DNA from: CAZXCQ01 sp964639275
GTDB lineage: Bacteria; Desulfobacterota; DSM-4660; Desulfatiglandales; Desulfatiglandaceae
Reading direction: 5' to 3'
Assembly: GCA_964639275.1 (NCBI GenBank)
Contig: CAZXCQ010000160.1
Span: 1-14,587, forward strand
Length of the DNA: 14,587 bases
Shown: piece after piece, positions 6,725 to 14,292 of the stretch
Numbering within the stretch: position 1 is the stretch's first letter
Layout: each line of letters starts with the position of its first letter
The notes under the pieces: model-generated
Seen by the model: only the letters and a program-made list of their open reading frames with translations
Told to the model about the DNA's origin: nothing
Databases searched by the model: none
Made by a program: the position numbers and the translations under genes

Positions 6725-9421
6725 ATGGGGAGCTTGGCACCATCGCTAAATCGTGCCGGCCTGCTGAGGGTTGTCTTTATCCTCCTCATGTTCGTCTGGC
6801 CCCTGGCGCTCCGCAATGATTACGCCGTAAGCGTCATGGTCATGGCCGGTCTGTATGCCACCCTGACCGTGGGTCTCGGTCTCCTGCTAGGCCAGGCAGG
6901 TCAGATATCTTTCGGACATGCGGCCTTTTTCGGTTTGGGAGCTTACACCAACGCCATCCTCACCACCAAGTATAATCTGCCGCCCTTAGTGGCTATCGTC
7001 GTGGGCGCCGTGGGCGCCGGGCTCGTCGCCTATATCGTGGGGAGGCCTGTGCTCCGTCTAAGATTCTATTTTTTGGCCCTTGCCACCATCGGACTGGGGA
7101 TGATCTTTGTGGCCGTGGTACGTGAGTTGCGCGGGCTTACCAGCGGAACATGGGGAATGGCGGGGATTCCATGGCTCGGGGTCGGTGGCTTTGTGTTTGA
7201 CAGCTATCTGAAGCAGTACTATCTCGTATGGTCGGCGGTGTTTGCCTTGTGGTTGTTCACTGAACGGGCCTTGAGTTCCCGGGTGGGAAGGGCCTTGCGG
7301 GCCCTGGCCGTGAGCGAGGTGGCCGCATCCACCTTGGGCATTTATACTGCCGACTGGAAGCTACGGACATTTGTGGTCAGCGCGGTTTATGCGGGTATCG
7401 GGGGGGGCCTCTATGCCTTCACCCTGACCGCAATCCACCCGAACGATTTCACCGTCTTCATGGCCATTGTGGTGGTGATTATGGTGATGGTGGGCGGCAT
7501 GAATAGCCTGTTCGGCGCCATCCTGGGGACCATCTTGATGACGTGGGTGGGTCGTGCCTTCACCGGCTATCAGGAATACAGCGGCGGCCTGTATGCGGTG
7601 GTGTTGATCTTGCTCCTCATCTTTCTGCCAGGCGGGATCACCGGCGGCCTTCGGCCCACGCAAGTGGCGCTGATCCGGCGCTTGTTTGGATTCAAGCCAG
7701 AGACTTTTTCTGAAGAAACCAAAGGTCGGGTCAGGGTGGAAGGTCCTTCAGCAGGTCATGAAGAAGAGACAGAAACAGACGTGGGCTTGTCAGTTGAACA
7801 GAAAAAGAAAGATTCCGGCACTTTGCAGGAGGCGAAAGCGAAAGACTGGACACCTCCCAACGGAGAGCCGCTCCTTCATCTCGAAGGAATACGGGTAGAC
7901 TTCGGAGGTCTGCGAGCACTAAACAGCGTATCATTGAAAATAGCTGAGCACACGATCACTGCCCTGATCGGTCCAAATGGCGCCGGCAAGACCACCCTGT
8001 TCAATGTGGTGAGCGGGTTGCAGAGGCCGGCCGCCGGCAAGGTCCGGTTTGCGGGGGTAGAGACAACCTCGCGATCTGCTGCCGATATCGCGCATCTGGG
8101 GATGGCGAGGACATTTCAGAATCTTCGGGTTTTTGAAAATATGACCGTGTTGGAAAATGTCATGGTCGGGAGACACCGGCACGAATCAGCAGGTTATATC
8201 AAGGCGGGGTTTGGCCTACGGTCACATTTTCGCGAAGAGCGTGAATCTCGGGAGCAGGGCCTGAAGGCCCTCGCATTGATGGGGCTTGAAAACCGAGCCG
8301 ACCTCTCGGTCACAAGCCTCCCTTACGGTGAGCAGAGGATGGTGGAGATTGCCCGGGCACTGGCCACAGAGCCGCGTCTGTTACTCCTGGACGAACCAGC
8401 CGCGGGCATGAACGCGTCCGAGCGAAAGCAGCTTGTAAAAAAGATCTCCCATATACGTAAGGCAGGCGTGACCGTGCTCCTGGTGGAGCACAATATGGAA
8501 CTGGTGATGGGTATCTCGGACATCGTGAGCGTGCTTGACTATGGACGTTTTATCGCCAAAGGCAGACCCGAGGAGGTCCAGGCCCATCCGGCGGTTATTG
8601 AGGCCTACCTGGGTGTCCGTCATGAGAGATCAGAAGGAGAACCCATCAAGGTTGAAGAACCGGCCTCGCCTGGAAGAGCGGCATCGCCCGGGCAGGAAAA
8701 AGGAGAAATGCTTCTCAGATTGGAGGGCCTCTCCACGTCCTACGGCGCCATCCGTGCGGTAAAGGATGTCACCCTAGGAGTGGAGCAGGGGAAGTCTCTG
8801 GTGGTTCTTGGGGCAAATGGCGCAGGCAAGACCACGTTACTGCGGACGGTCTCTGGCGTGATAAGACCTCAGCAGGGGTGCGTGATATACCAGGGTCGTG
8901 ATATCACAAAACTTGAGCCACCCCAGATTGCCATGGCGGGCATCGGCCATGTGCCGGAAGGACGTCATGTGTTTCCCACGCTGAGTGTGGGAGATAACCT
9001 GCGCCTTGGGGCGTGCAAGCGTCGAGATCGCATAGAGATTCAGAAAAGTGCGGGGTTTGTATATGAACTCTTCCCGGTGCTGAAAGATCGACATAAACAG
9101 GTTGCCGGCACCCTTTCGGGCGGGGAACAGCAGATGCTGGCCATTGGCCGGGCATTGATGGGAGACCCAAAGTTACTCCTCCTGGACGAGCCATCCATGG
9201 GCCTGGCCCCGTTGATCGTGGATGGCATCTTTCAAGCGTTGGCGGCCCTTAACCGTGGCGGCCTCACCTTCCTCATGGTGGAGCAGAACGCGGAGATAGC
9301 CCTTTCCGTTGCTCACGATGCTGTGGTTCTTCACACAGGATCGGTGGCCCTGTCCGGGTCAGCAGCAGAGCTTAGGCGGGACGAGCGACTGCACGGGGTT
9401 TATTTAGGGGTAAAGGAGTAG
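6725..9421 (+). CDS. livMGF: LivM-LivG-LivF triple fusion: permease plus two ATPase domains of a LIV-type ABC importer
   Basis: One unbroken 898-codon frame encodes what are normally three proteins. Residues 1 to about 320 are a LivM permease, with GQAGQISFGHAAFFGLGAY (56-74) and a coupling loop around 193-215. Residues about 321-380 form a charged linker rich in E, K and T. Residues about 381-632 are a LivG ATPase: Walker A GPNGAGKT (416-423), signature LPYGEQ (532-537), Walker B LLLLDE (552-557), switch H589. A second linker (about 633-660) leads to a LivF ATPase: Walker A GANGAGKT (696-703), signature LSGGEQ (797-802), Walker B LLLLDE (817-822). Q854 occupies the switch-histidine position, which is common in LivF. 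All key ATPase motifs are intact. Fusion fixes 1:1:1 stoichiometry, with LivH supplied separately. The ATG directly abuts the LivH stop. Confidence 0.94.
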   Translation: MGSLAPSLNRAGLLRVVFILLMFVWPLALRNDYAVSVMVMAGLYATLTVGLGLLLGQAGQISFGHAAFFGLGAYTNAILTTKYNLPPLVAIVVGAVGAGLVAYIVGRPVLRLRFYFLALATIGLGMIFVAVVRELRGLTSGTWGMAGIPWLGVGGFVFDSYLKQYYLVWSAVFALWLFTERALSSRVGRALRALAVSEVAASTLGIYTADWKLRTFVVSAVYAGIGGGLYAFTLTAIHPNDFTVFMAIVVVIMVMVGGMNSLFGAILGTILMTWVGRAFTGYQEYSGGLYAVVLILLLIFLPGGITGGLRPTQVALIRRLFGFKPETFSEETKGRVRVEGPSAGHEEETETDVGLSVEQKKKDSGTLQEAKAKDWTPPNGEPLLHLEGIRVDFGGLRALNSVSLKIAEHTITALIGPNGAGKTTLFNVVSGLQRPAAGKVRFAGVETTSRSAADIAHLGMARTFQNLRVFENMTVLENVMVGRHRHESAGYIKAGFGLRSHFREERESREQGLKALALMGLENRADLSVTSLPYGEQRMVEIARALATEPRLLLLDEPAAGMNASERKQLVKKISHIRKAGVTVLLVEHNMELVMGISDIVSVLDYGRFIAKGRPEEVQAHPAVIEAYLGVRHERSEGEPIKVEEPASPGRAASPGQEKGEMLLRLEGLSTSYGAIRAVKDVTLGVEQGKSLVVLGANGAGKTTLLRTVSGVIRPQQGCVIYQGRDITKLEPPQIAMAGIGHVPEGRHVFPTLSVGDNLRLGACKRRDRIEIQKSAGFVYELFPVLKDRHKQVAGTLSGGEQQMLAIGRALMGDPKLLLLDEPSMGLAPLIVDGIFQALAALNRGGLTFLMVEQNAEIALSVAHDAVVLHTGSVALSGSAAELRRDERLHGVYLGVKE

Positions 9422-9632
9422 CTCGGATTCCAAGGGAAAAAGCCCGGAATAAAGCGCGACCGGCAGGAATACTCCCGTGGAATGTGGGCTTCCGAAGACA
9501 TCCCAAAAGGACCAGAAAGGAGGTGATACAGATCGATCCTTTGGGTCTGATGAAACAAGTCGAAGATCTTTGTCTTTGATTGTAGAAGAAAGCTTTTCTA
9601 GTCGTTCAAACCCATCTTATAGGAGGCAAGGC
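9422..9632 (+). promoter_or_regulatory. Leader region of cassette B
   Basis: This 211-base gap separates the fusion gene from the second binding-protein gene. A weak hairpin (ATTCC 9427-9431 with GGAAT 9446-9450, plus an inner GGG/CCC) lies just after the stop and has no T-run. A very long Shine-Dalgarno-like run lies at 9514-9527, and the functional site AGGAGG is at 9621-9626. The frame of the next gene stays open back to an ATG at 9477, but the translated 52 residues are charged and serine-rich and would bury the signal peptide, so I read it as non-coding. I cannot identify a clear promoter. Confidence 0.35.
9514..9531 (+). other. Extended Shine-Dalgarno-like sequence without a matching start codon
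   Basis: AGAAAGGAGGTGATACAG differs at one base from the complement of the generally conserved 3' end of bacterial 16S rRNA (AGAAAGGAGGTGATCCAG), with an unbroken 14-base match at 9514-9527. No ATG, GTG or TTG stands 4-12 bases downstream of the GGAGG core. The next candidates (TTG 9541, ATG 9550) open only short frames ending at a TGA near 9579. The real start of the next gene is more than 100 bases further on. It may be a ribosome standby site, a degenerated gene start, or chance. Confidence 0.4.
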
Positions 9633-10832
9633 ATGAAAACGAGAGATCTGTTAAGCTTGTTCCGGATTGGTTTACTCACCTGTGCCCTCATTGTTGGCAC
9701 GTCCATAGGAGCATGGGCAGAAAAAAAACCTTACAAAATCGGCGTCAACTTGAGTCTTACGGGCCCTTTTGCCCAGTTCTCAGGGACAATTAAGAAAGGT
9801 TTGATCACGGAACAGGAGAGGATCAACGCCCAGGGAGGGATCGACGGGCACCCCCTTGAGTTGATCATCGAAGACAATGGCATGGATATTACCAAAATGG
9901 CCAACATTCAGCGCAAGTTTGCGCGGGATAAGGAGATCAAGGCCATTATCGGCCCCTTTTGGAGCGTAGCAGCCTCCACCATCATCCCTATTACAGAGAG
10001 GGAGAAGATTCCCCAGATTACCATATGGGCGCCTTCCGAAGTGGAGCGGCGGCTAAAACCCAAATGGGTCTTCAATATCCCCCAGGGAGACCTCATCCTG
10101 GCCGAGGCGACCATCGACCTGGCCAGAGGCCGCGGATACAAGAAAATCTACTGCTTCTGTGATAATGACCCCATCTGGTCTTACAAATGGGCCAAGGAGA
10201 TCATGGCGCCCATCGGCAAGAAGTACGGGATCCAGGTGGACGTTAGCGAAGAGACCTACCAGACAACCGACACGGATATGACGCCCCAGATCCTTAAGTT
10301 CAAGGACAAATTAAAGGACTACGACGCCATCTTTCTCGGAACCAACGGCGGAACCGGATCTAACATCATGAGAAACCTTCTTGCCCAGGGAATCCGCATG
10401 CCGGTCATCGGCACCCACGGGTGGGGCTTTGGCTTTACCCTTGACATAGGCAAGGAGTCTGTGGAAGGGGTTGAATTCGTTGCAGGTAAGGCCGTGGTCA
10501 CCGATGAGCTGGATGATACGGACCCGCAAAAGGCAGTGATTGTGGCGTTCGACAAACGGATGCAGGACAGATGGCAGATGCGTGCGGAGCAGCTTTCGGC
10601 ACACAGCTATGACGCCATCGGTATCCTTGCTGAGGCATTGAAAAGGGCAGGAGAGAATCCGACCCGGGCACAATTAAGGGATGCCATCGAAAAGACCGAT
10701 AATTTCGTGGGTTGCACCGGGGTCTATACTTACAGCCCCACAGATCATCAGGGCCTAACGAAAAAGGCCTTTACTTTCATGAAGATTAAAGACAACAAGT
10801 TTAAGCGGATTCGGCTTCCCGAAGTGGAGTGA
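9633..10832 (+). CDS. Periplasmic substrate-binding protein of a LIV/HAAT-type ABC transporter (cassette B)
   Basis: A 399-residue exported receptor of the same family as the one in cassette A. The signal peptide is clear: MKTRDLLSLFR, a hydrophobic core, then GAWA with cleavage expected after A29 (signal peptidase I type). The mature start YKIGVNLSLTGPFAQFSG (34-51) and INAQGGIDGHPLELIIED (64-81) are family hallmarks. The C-terminal part (VGCTGVYTYSPTDHQGL) mirrors cassette A (VGITGVYNYGPANHEGL), showing common descent. The residues after TGP and around the ligand cleft differ (FAQFSGT against LAAGGAE), so a different ligand is plausible. Start choice rests on AGGAGG at 9621-9626, six bases upstream, and on the signal peptide; an in-frame ATG at 9477 is rejected. 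A strong hairpin follows 10 bases after the stop. Confidence 0.94.
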   Translation: MKTRDLLSLFRIGLLTCALIVGTSIGAWAEKKPYKIGVNLSLTGPFAQFSGTIKKGLITEQERINAQGGIDGHPLELIIEDNGMDITKMANIQRKFARDKEIKAIIGPFWSVAASTIIPITEREKIPQITIWAPSEVERRLKPKWVFNIPQGDLILAEATIDLARGRGYKKIYCFCDNDPIWSYKWAKEIMAPIGKKYGIQVDVSEETYQTTDTDMTPQILKFKDKLKDYDAIFLGTNGGTGSNIMRNLLAQGIRMPVIGTHGWGFGFTLDIGKESVEGVEFVAGKAVVTDELDDTDPQKAVIVAFDKRMQDRWQMRAEQLSAHSYDAIGILAEALKRAGENPTRAQLRDAIEKTDNFVGCTGVYTYSPTDHQGLTKKAFTFMKIKDNKFKRIRLPEVE

Positions 10833-10842
10833 TACCCGCATT

Positions 10843-10879
10843 GAGGCCTGGTGTGCGGGCTGAGCTAACACCAGGCCTC
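10843..10879 (+). terminator. Perfect 12-bp stem-loop after binding-protein gene B, without T-run
   Basis: GAGGCCTGGTGT (10843-10854) is the exact reverse complement of ACACCAGGCCTC (10868-10879), with a 13-base loop. The stop codon ends 10 bases before it and LivH starts 62 bases after it. No T-tract follows (CTTCATGAG), so it is unlikely to be an efficient intrinsic terminator. An RNA-stabilising stem at the 3' end of the binding-protein message, or a partial terminator, is more likely. It occupies the same place as the hairpin in cassette A, though the sequences differ. Because it is an inverted repeat it could also be a DNA operator, but its position inside the operon makes that less likely. 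Confidence 0.6.
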
Positions 10880-10941
10880 CTTCATGAGCGGTCATAGATA
10901 TCCCAACTTCTGCATCTCTACCGTTAAGTGAGAATAAATAG

Positions 10942-11850
10942 ATGCCTTTTATTTCCATACTGCAGTTCGGTCTCGTGGGCATCTCCATGGGCGCGGTTTA
11001 CGCCCTTATTGCCCTGGGGTTCATGACCATATTCCGGGCCTCCAACATCGTCAATTTCGCCCAGGGTGAGTTTGTCATGACCGGGGCCCTTCTGACCAAC
11101 TTCTTTATTGTAACCTGCGGGTTTCCCTATCTCCTTTCAGGAGTCCTGGCCGTGGCCGGAGTGGTCCTGATCGGGATCGGGCTTCAGTTGCTGGTGATCC
11201 ATCCCATCCGGCGGGCAGGGGTCCTGATCATGATCATGGGTACCCTGGGGGCTTCCATCGTCATCAGTAGTGTGGTCGTTCCACTCAGCCTCTTGCCGGA
11301 GATCTCTTACTTTCAGGATCCCTTTATCCTGCCTCCCATTATGAAGGGGGTTGAGGCCATCGATTTTGCCGGAGTCCGCATATCGATCCAGCGGCTTTGG
11401 GCCATCGCAGGTTCATTGGCCCTTCTGGGGGTACTCTATTATTTTTCCAATTACACCCGCATCGGAAAGGCCATGGAGTCCAGTGCCACCGATCCTCTGG
11501 CGGCCCGGCTGGTAGGTATCCGGGTGGAGATGATGGTGCTCTACGCCTTTGCCATCAGCGCGGCGGTGGGTGCTATCGGGGGGATTGTGATCACCCCCAT
11601 CTTTAACATGCGCTATGATTCCGGGGCCCTTTTGGGCCTTAAGGGCTTTGTGGCTGCAGTGCTGGGGGGCTGGGGGAAGATCTCGGGGGCCGTACTGGGA
11701 GGGTTTGTGCTGGGAGTGGTGGAGAGCCTGTGTGTGGGGCTCATCCCGGAGTATGGTTCAAGGTACCAACAGATGTGGGCCTTTTTGATCCTGATTGCCA
11801 TCCTCTATTTCAGGCCCAAGGGGATTCTGGGCTCCGAAGCGGTTGACTAA
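10942..11850 (+). CDS. livH: LIV-type ABC transporter permease LivH (cassette B)
   Basis: A 302-residue inner-membrane permease paralogous to the LivH of cassette A. It shares GAVYALIALGFMTIFR (17-32), NFAQGEF (38-44), coupling loop ATDPLAARLVG (182-192), GFVAAVLGGWG (235-245) and the ending RPKGILGSE (291-299). About eight membrane segments are visible. The extra nine residues relative to the paralogue fall in the middle, around the PLSLLPEISYFQDPF stretch (114-128) on the way to the coupling loop. The ribosome site is weak (AAGTGAG, 10926-10932), as in cassette A, consistent with lower expression than the binding protein. The LivM start follows one base after its stop. Confidence 0.93.
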   Translation: MPFISILQFGLVGISMGAVYALIALGFMTIFRASNIVNFAQGEFVMTGALLTNFFIVTCGFPYLLSGVLAVAGVVLIGIGLQLLVIHPIRRAGVLIMIMGTLGASIVISSVVVPLSLLPEISYFQDPFILPPIMKGVEAIDFAGVRISIQRLWAIAGSLALLGVLYYFSNYTRIGKAMESSATDPLAARLVGIRVEMMVLYAFAISAAVGAIGGIVITPIFNMRYDSGALLGLKGFVAAVLGGWGKISGAVLGGFVLGVVESLCVGLIPEYGSRYQQMWAFLILIAILYFRPKGILGSEAVD

Positions 11851-11851
11851 A

Positions 11852-12799
11852 ATGACGAGAGGTCTTTTTCGGAGTATCAATTTCTGGGTGGCCGTGGTGC
11901 TGGTGCTCCTTCCTCTTTTCTTCCCGGAGGACTTCTTTCGTATCCTGTGCGTGGCGGCCATATATGCCATTGCGGCCCTGGGCATGAGCCTGCTGCTGGG
12001 CTATGCCGGACAGATCTCCCTGGGACACGCGGCGTTCATGGGCATTGGGGCCTACACCACCGCCATATTGACCACACGGTACAATTGCCCTGTGGTTCTG
12101 GCCTTTTTGGCATCCATCGCCGTCACGGCCCTGATCGCCTTTGTGGTGGGCAAACCGGTCTTGAAGACCAAAGGGTATTTTTTGGCCCTGGCCACCCTGG
12201 GATTCGGGGAAATTTTCTACGTCTTTGTGAGCCGCACCGATGCTGTGATCGGCGGCCTCTACGGCCTTGGAGGGATCCCCTATTTCTCCATTTTCGGGTA
12301 CGAATTCAGCAGTTATGTCCAGATGTACTACCTGGATTGGGCCATCCTGATGGGGCTGATTATCTACTCACAGAACATGGTGAACTCCAGGGCGGGCCGG
12401 GCCTACCGGGCCATCAGCACCGATGAGGTGGCCGCATCGGCCATGGGGATCGATGTGGCTGGTTTCAAGCTCAAGATATTCGTGCTTTCGGGGGCCTACG
12501 CAGGGATCGCCGGGAGTCTCATGGCAACCTATCTTTCCACGGCTCAGCCCCATGGCTATGGGGTTCAGCTGTCCATTTTCGTGGTATTGGCTGTGATCGT
12601 GGGGGGGATGGGAAATCTCTGGGGCACGGTGGTGGCAGCGGTGATTCTCACGTGGCTCAAGGATGAGCAGCTGAGCCGGTATCAGGAATACAGCACCATG
12701 ATCTACGGGCTTATCCTCATCTTGATCCTCATCTTTACGCCCGAGGGGCTGGCCTCAGTCAGGCAGAAAATGAAAATGATCTTCAAGCGGGGCGGGTGA
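11852..12799 (+). CDS. livM: LIV-type ABC transporter permease LivM (cassette B)
   Basis: A 315-residue inner-membrane permease forming the pore with LivH. It carries the LivM hallmark GYAGQISLGHAAFMGIGAY (50-68), GYFLALATLGFGEIF (108-122) and the cytoplasmic coupling loop AISTDEVAASAMGIDVAGFKLK (187-208). It closes with the basic tail RQKMKMIFKRGG. The paralogous domain in cassette A aligns over its whole length but continues into ATPase domains, whereas this one stops at TGA 12797-12799. The start is taken as ATG 11852, one base after the LivH stop, instead of an upstream in-frame ATG at 11795. That earlier start would overlap LivH by 56 bases and add a non-hydrophobic leader. With no strong ribosome site, translation is probably coupled to LivH. 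Confidence 0.93.
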   Translation: MTRGLFRSINFWVAVVLVLLPLFFPEDFFRILCVAAIYAIAALGMSLLLGYAGQISLGHAAFMGIGAYTTAILTTRYNCPVVLAFLASIAVTALIAFVVGKPVLKTKGYFLALATLGFGEIFYVFVSRTDAVIGGLYGLGGIPYFSIFGYEFSSYVQMYYLDWAILMGLIIYSQNMVNSRAGRAYRAISTDEVAASAMGIDVAGFKLKIFVLSGAYAGIAGSLMATYLSTAQPHGYGVQLSIFVVLAVIVGGMGNLWGTVVAAVILTWLKDEQLSRYQEYSTMIYGLILILILIFTPEGLASVRQKMKMIFKRGG

Positions 12800-13566
12800 T
12801 GATCCTTCAGATCCAAAAGATGAGCAAAAAATTCTCCGGGGTTGTTGCCCTTGAAGGGGTCAACTTTGGTGTCAAAAAGGGGACCATTAAGGCCCTCATC
12901 GGTCCCAACGGGGCAGGTAAGACCACGCTCCTTCAGATCATCAGCGGCATCATCCGGTCCACAGACGGCCGTGTGCGTTACCAGGAAAAGGATATTACGA
13001 GGACCCCCGCCCACAAGATCTGCGCTCTGGGGATCACCCGGACCTTTCAATTGCTCCGGCTTTTCCCCAATATGACGGTGTTGGAAAACGTGATGACCGG
13101 GATGCACACCCTTACAAGGACAGGGGTTTTCCTTGCGGGGTTCCGGCTTCCCATGGTCCGCAGGGAGGAGAGATGGGTTCGGGAGGAGGGACAGGCCATC
13201 CTGGAGTTTATGGGGATCGGCGGCAAGGCCCCCTGGGATGCCACCAGCCTTCCTTATGGGGAGCAGCGGCTTACGGAGATTTCCCGTGCCCTGGCTTCCA
13301 AGCCGGCCCTGTTGATGTTGGATGAACCGGCCGCAGGGATGAATGCTCGGGAGAAAGCAGTCCTGGCCGAGAAGATAATGAAGATACGCGACACCGGGGT
13401 GACCATACTGCTCATTGACCATGATATGGGCATGGTCATGGACATCTCCGATGAGATTGTCGTCCTCAATTTTGGCAAGGTAATTGCCGAAGGCCCTCCC
13501 CAATCCATTCAAGAAGACCCCAAGGTCATTGAAGCCTACCTAGGGATGAAGAACAACAATGCTTGA
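12799..13566 (+). CDS. livG: LIV-type ABC transporter ATP-binding protein LivG (cassette B)
   Basis: A 255-residue ATPase that binds the cytoplasmic face of the permeases. Motifs in order: Walker A GPNGAGKT (35-42), the Q-loop region RTFQLLRLFPNMTVLENV (81-98), signature LPYGEQ (151-156), Walker B LLMLDE (171-176) and switch H208. The ending EAYLGMKNNNA is LivG-like. LPYGEQ in place of LSGGQ is usual for LivG. Its ATG overlaps the LivM stop by one base (TGATG). A GTG three bases earlier (12796) is an alternative start that would add one residue. The last eight bases overlap the LivF start, so the gene is tightly coupled on both sides. Confidence 0.95.
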   Translation: MILQIQKMSKKFSGVVALEGVNFGVKKGTIKALIGPNGAGKTTLLQIISGIIRSTDGRVRYQEKDITRTPAHKICALGITRTFQLLRLFPNMTVLENVMTGMHTLTRTGVFLAGFRLPMVRREERWVREEGQAILEFMGIGGKAPWDATSLPYGEQRLTEISRALASKPALLMLDEPAAGMNAREKAVLAEKIMKIRDTGVTILLIDHDMGMVMDISDEIVVLNFGKVIAEGPPQSIQEDPKVIEAYLGMKNNNA

Positions 13567-14281
13567 GATAAAAAATATTTGCATGTCATATGGTGAGATC
13601 CAGGTCTTGCATGATGTTGTTCTTTGCGTCAATCGAGGAGAAATTGTAGGTATCGTGGGATCGAACGGATCTGGAAAAACAAGCTTGCTCAGATGCCTAT
13701 CCGGTCTGCAGCCGGTTTCATCAGGACGGGTGAGTTTTTTGGATGAAGATATCACAAATATGCGCCCGGACAGGTTAGTCAGGCTTGGCATCTGTCAGGT
13801 ACCGGAAGGCCGGCACATCTTTTCCACCCTTTCGGTTTACAGCAACCTTGAAATGGGTGCCTATATAAAGGGCAACCGGAAGTCCAGAGCCGAATTCCTG
13901 GATGCATTACATTTTGTTTTTGAGCTCTTCCCGATCCTTGAAAACAGAAAAAGGCAGAAAGGCGGAACCCTCAGTGGGGGAGAACAGCAGATGCTCGCCA
14001 TTGCCAGGGCCTTGATGTCAGGACCCAGGTTGCTGATGCTTGATGAGCCCTCCATGGGACTTGCGCCCTTAATCGTCAGAGATATTTTTGCCGGCATCAG
14101 ACAACTCAACCGAAAGGGCCTGACGGTTCTCCTGGTGGAACAAGACGTAGCGGCTTCCTTGGCCATCTCGACGCGTGGGTACGTACTGCAATTGGGAAGG
14201 GTTGTGCTTGAGGGGACTGGACAAGCCCTTTTGGAGAATGAGGCTGTCAAAGCTATCTACCTGGGCGAAAAGATTGTTTAG
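13559..14281 (+). CDS. livF: LIV-type ABC transporter ATP-binding protein LivF (cassette B)
   Basis: A 240-residue ATPase, partner of LivG. Motifs: Walker A GSNGSGKT (34-41), the LivF hallmark VPEGRHIFSTLSV (81-93), signature LSGGEQ (138-143), Walker B LLMLDE (158-163) and Q195 at the switch position (LLVEQD), as in many LivF proteins. The length is normal for the family. It overlaps the end of LivG by eight bases. By eye the first third is more A+T-rich than LivG just before it, a shift also felt beyond 14400. This may reflect recombination or only codon preference. It is the last gene of cassette B. Confidence 0.95.
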   Translation: MLEIKNICMSYGEIQVLHDVVLCVNRGEIVGIVGSNGSGKTSLLRCLSGLQPVSSGRVSFLDEDITNMRPDRLVRLGICQVPEGRHIFSTLSVYSNLEMGAYIKGNRKSRAEFLDALHFVFELFPILENRKRQKGGTLSGGEQQMLAIARALMSGPRLLMLDEPSMGLAPLIVRDIFAGIRQLNRKGLTVLLVEQDVAASLAISTRGYVLQLGRVVLEGTGQALLENEAVKAIYLGEKIV

Positions 14282-14292
14282 AGGGGATAGGA

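Noticed and set aside
6725..9421. The triple fusion as an assembly or frameshift artefact
   Set aside because: Joining three genes by error would require two separate stop losses with frame kept, and both junctions contain plausible linker sequence of dozens of codons. It cannot be excluded without reads, but is unlikely.
9477..9632. Upstream extension of binding protein B by 52 residues
   Set aside because: It would place a charged, serine-rich stretch before a textbook signal peptide; ATG 9633 has a strong AGGAGG site at the right distance.
11795..11851. Upstream extension of LivM in cassette B overlapping LivH
   Set aside because: The 19 extra residues come from the LivH coding sequence in another frame; ATG 11852 sits one base after the LivH stop, a typical coupled start.
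12703..13512. 269-codon open frame on the minus strand across livM-livG of cassette B
   Set aside because: It is antisense to two clear genes with intact motifs; the translation is rich in H, P and G with no domain. It is a by-product of GC-biased third positions.
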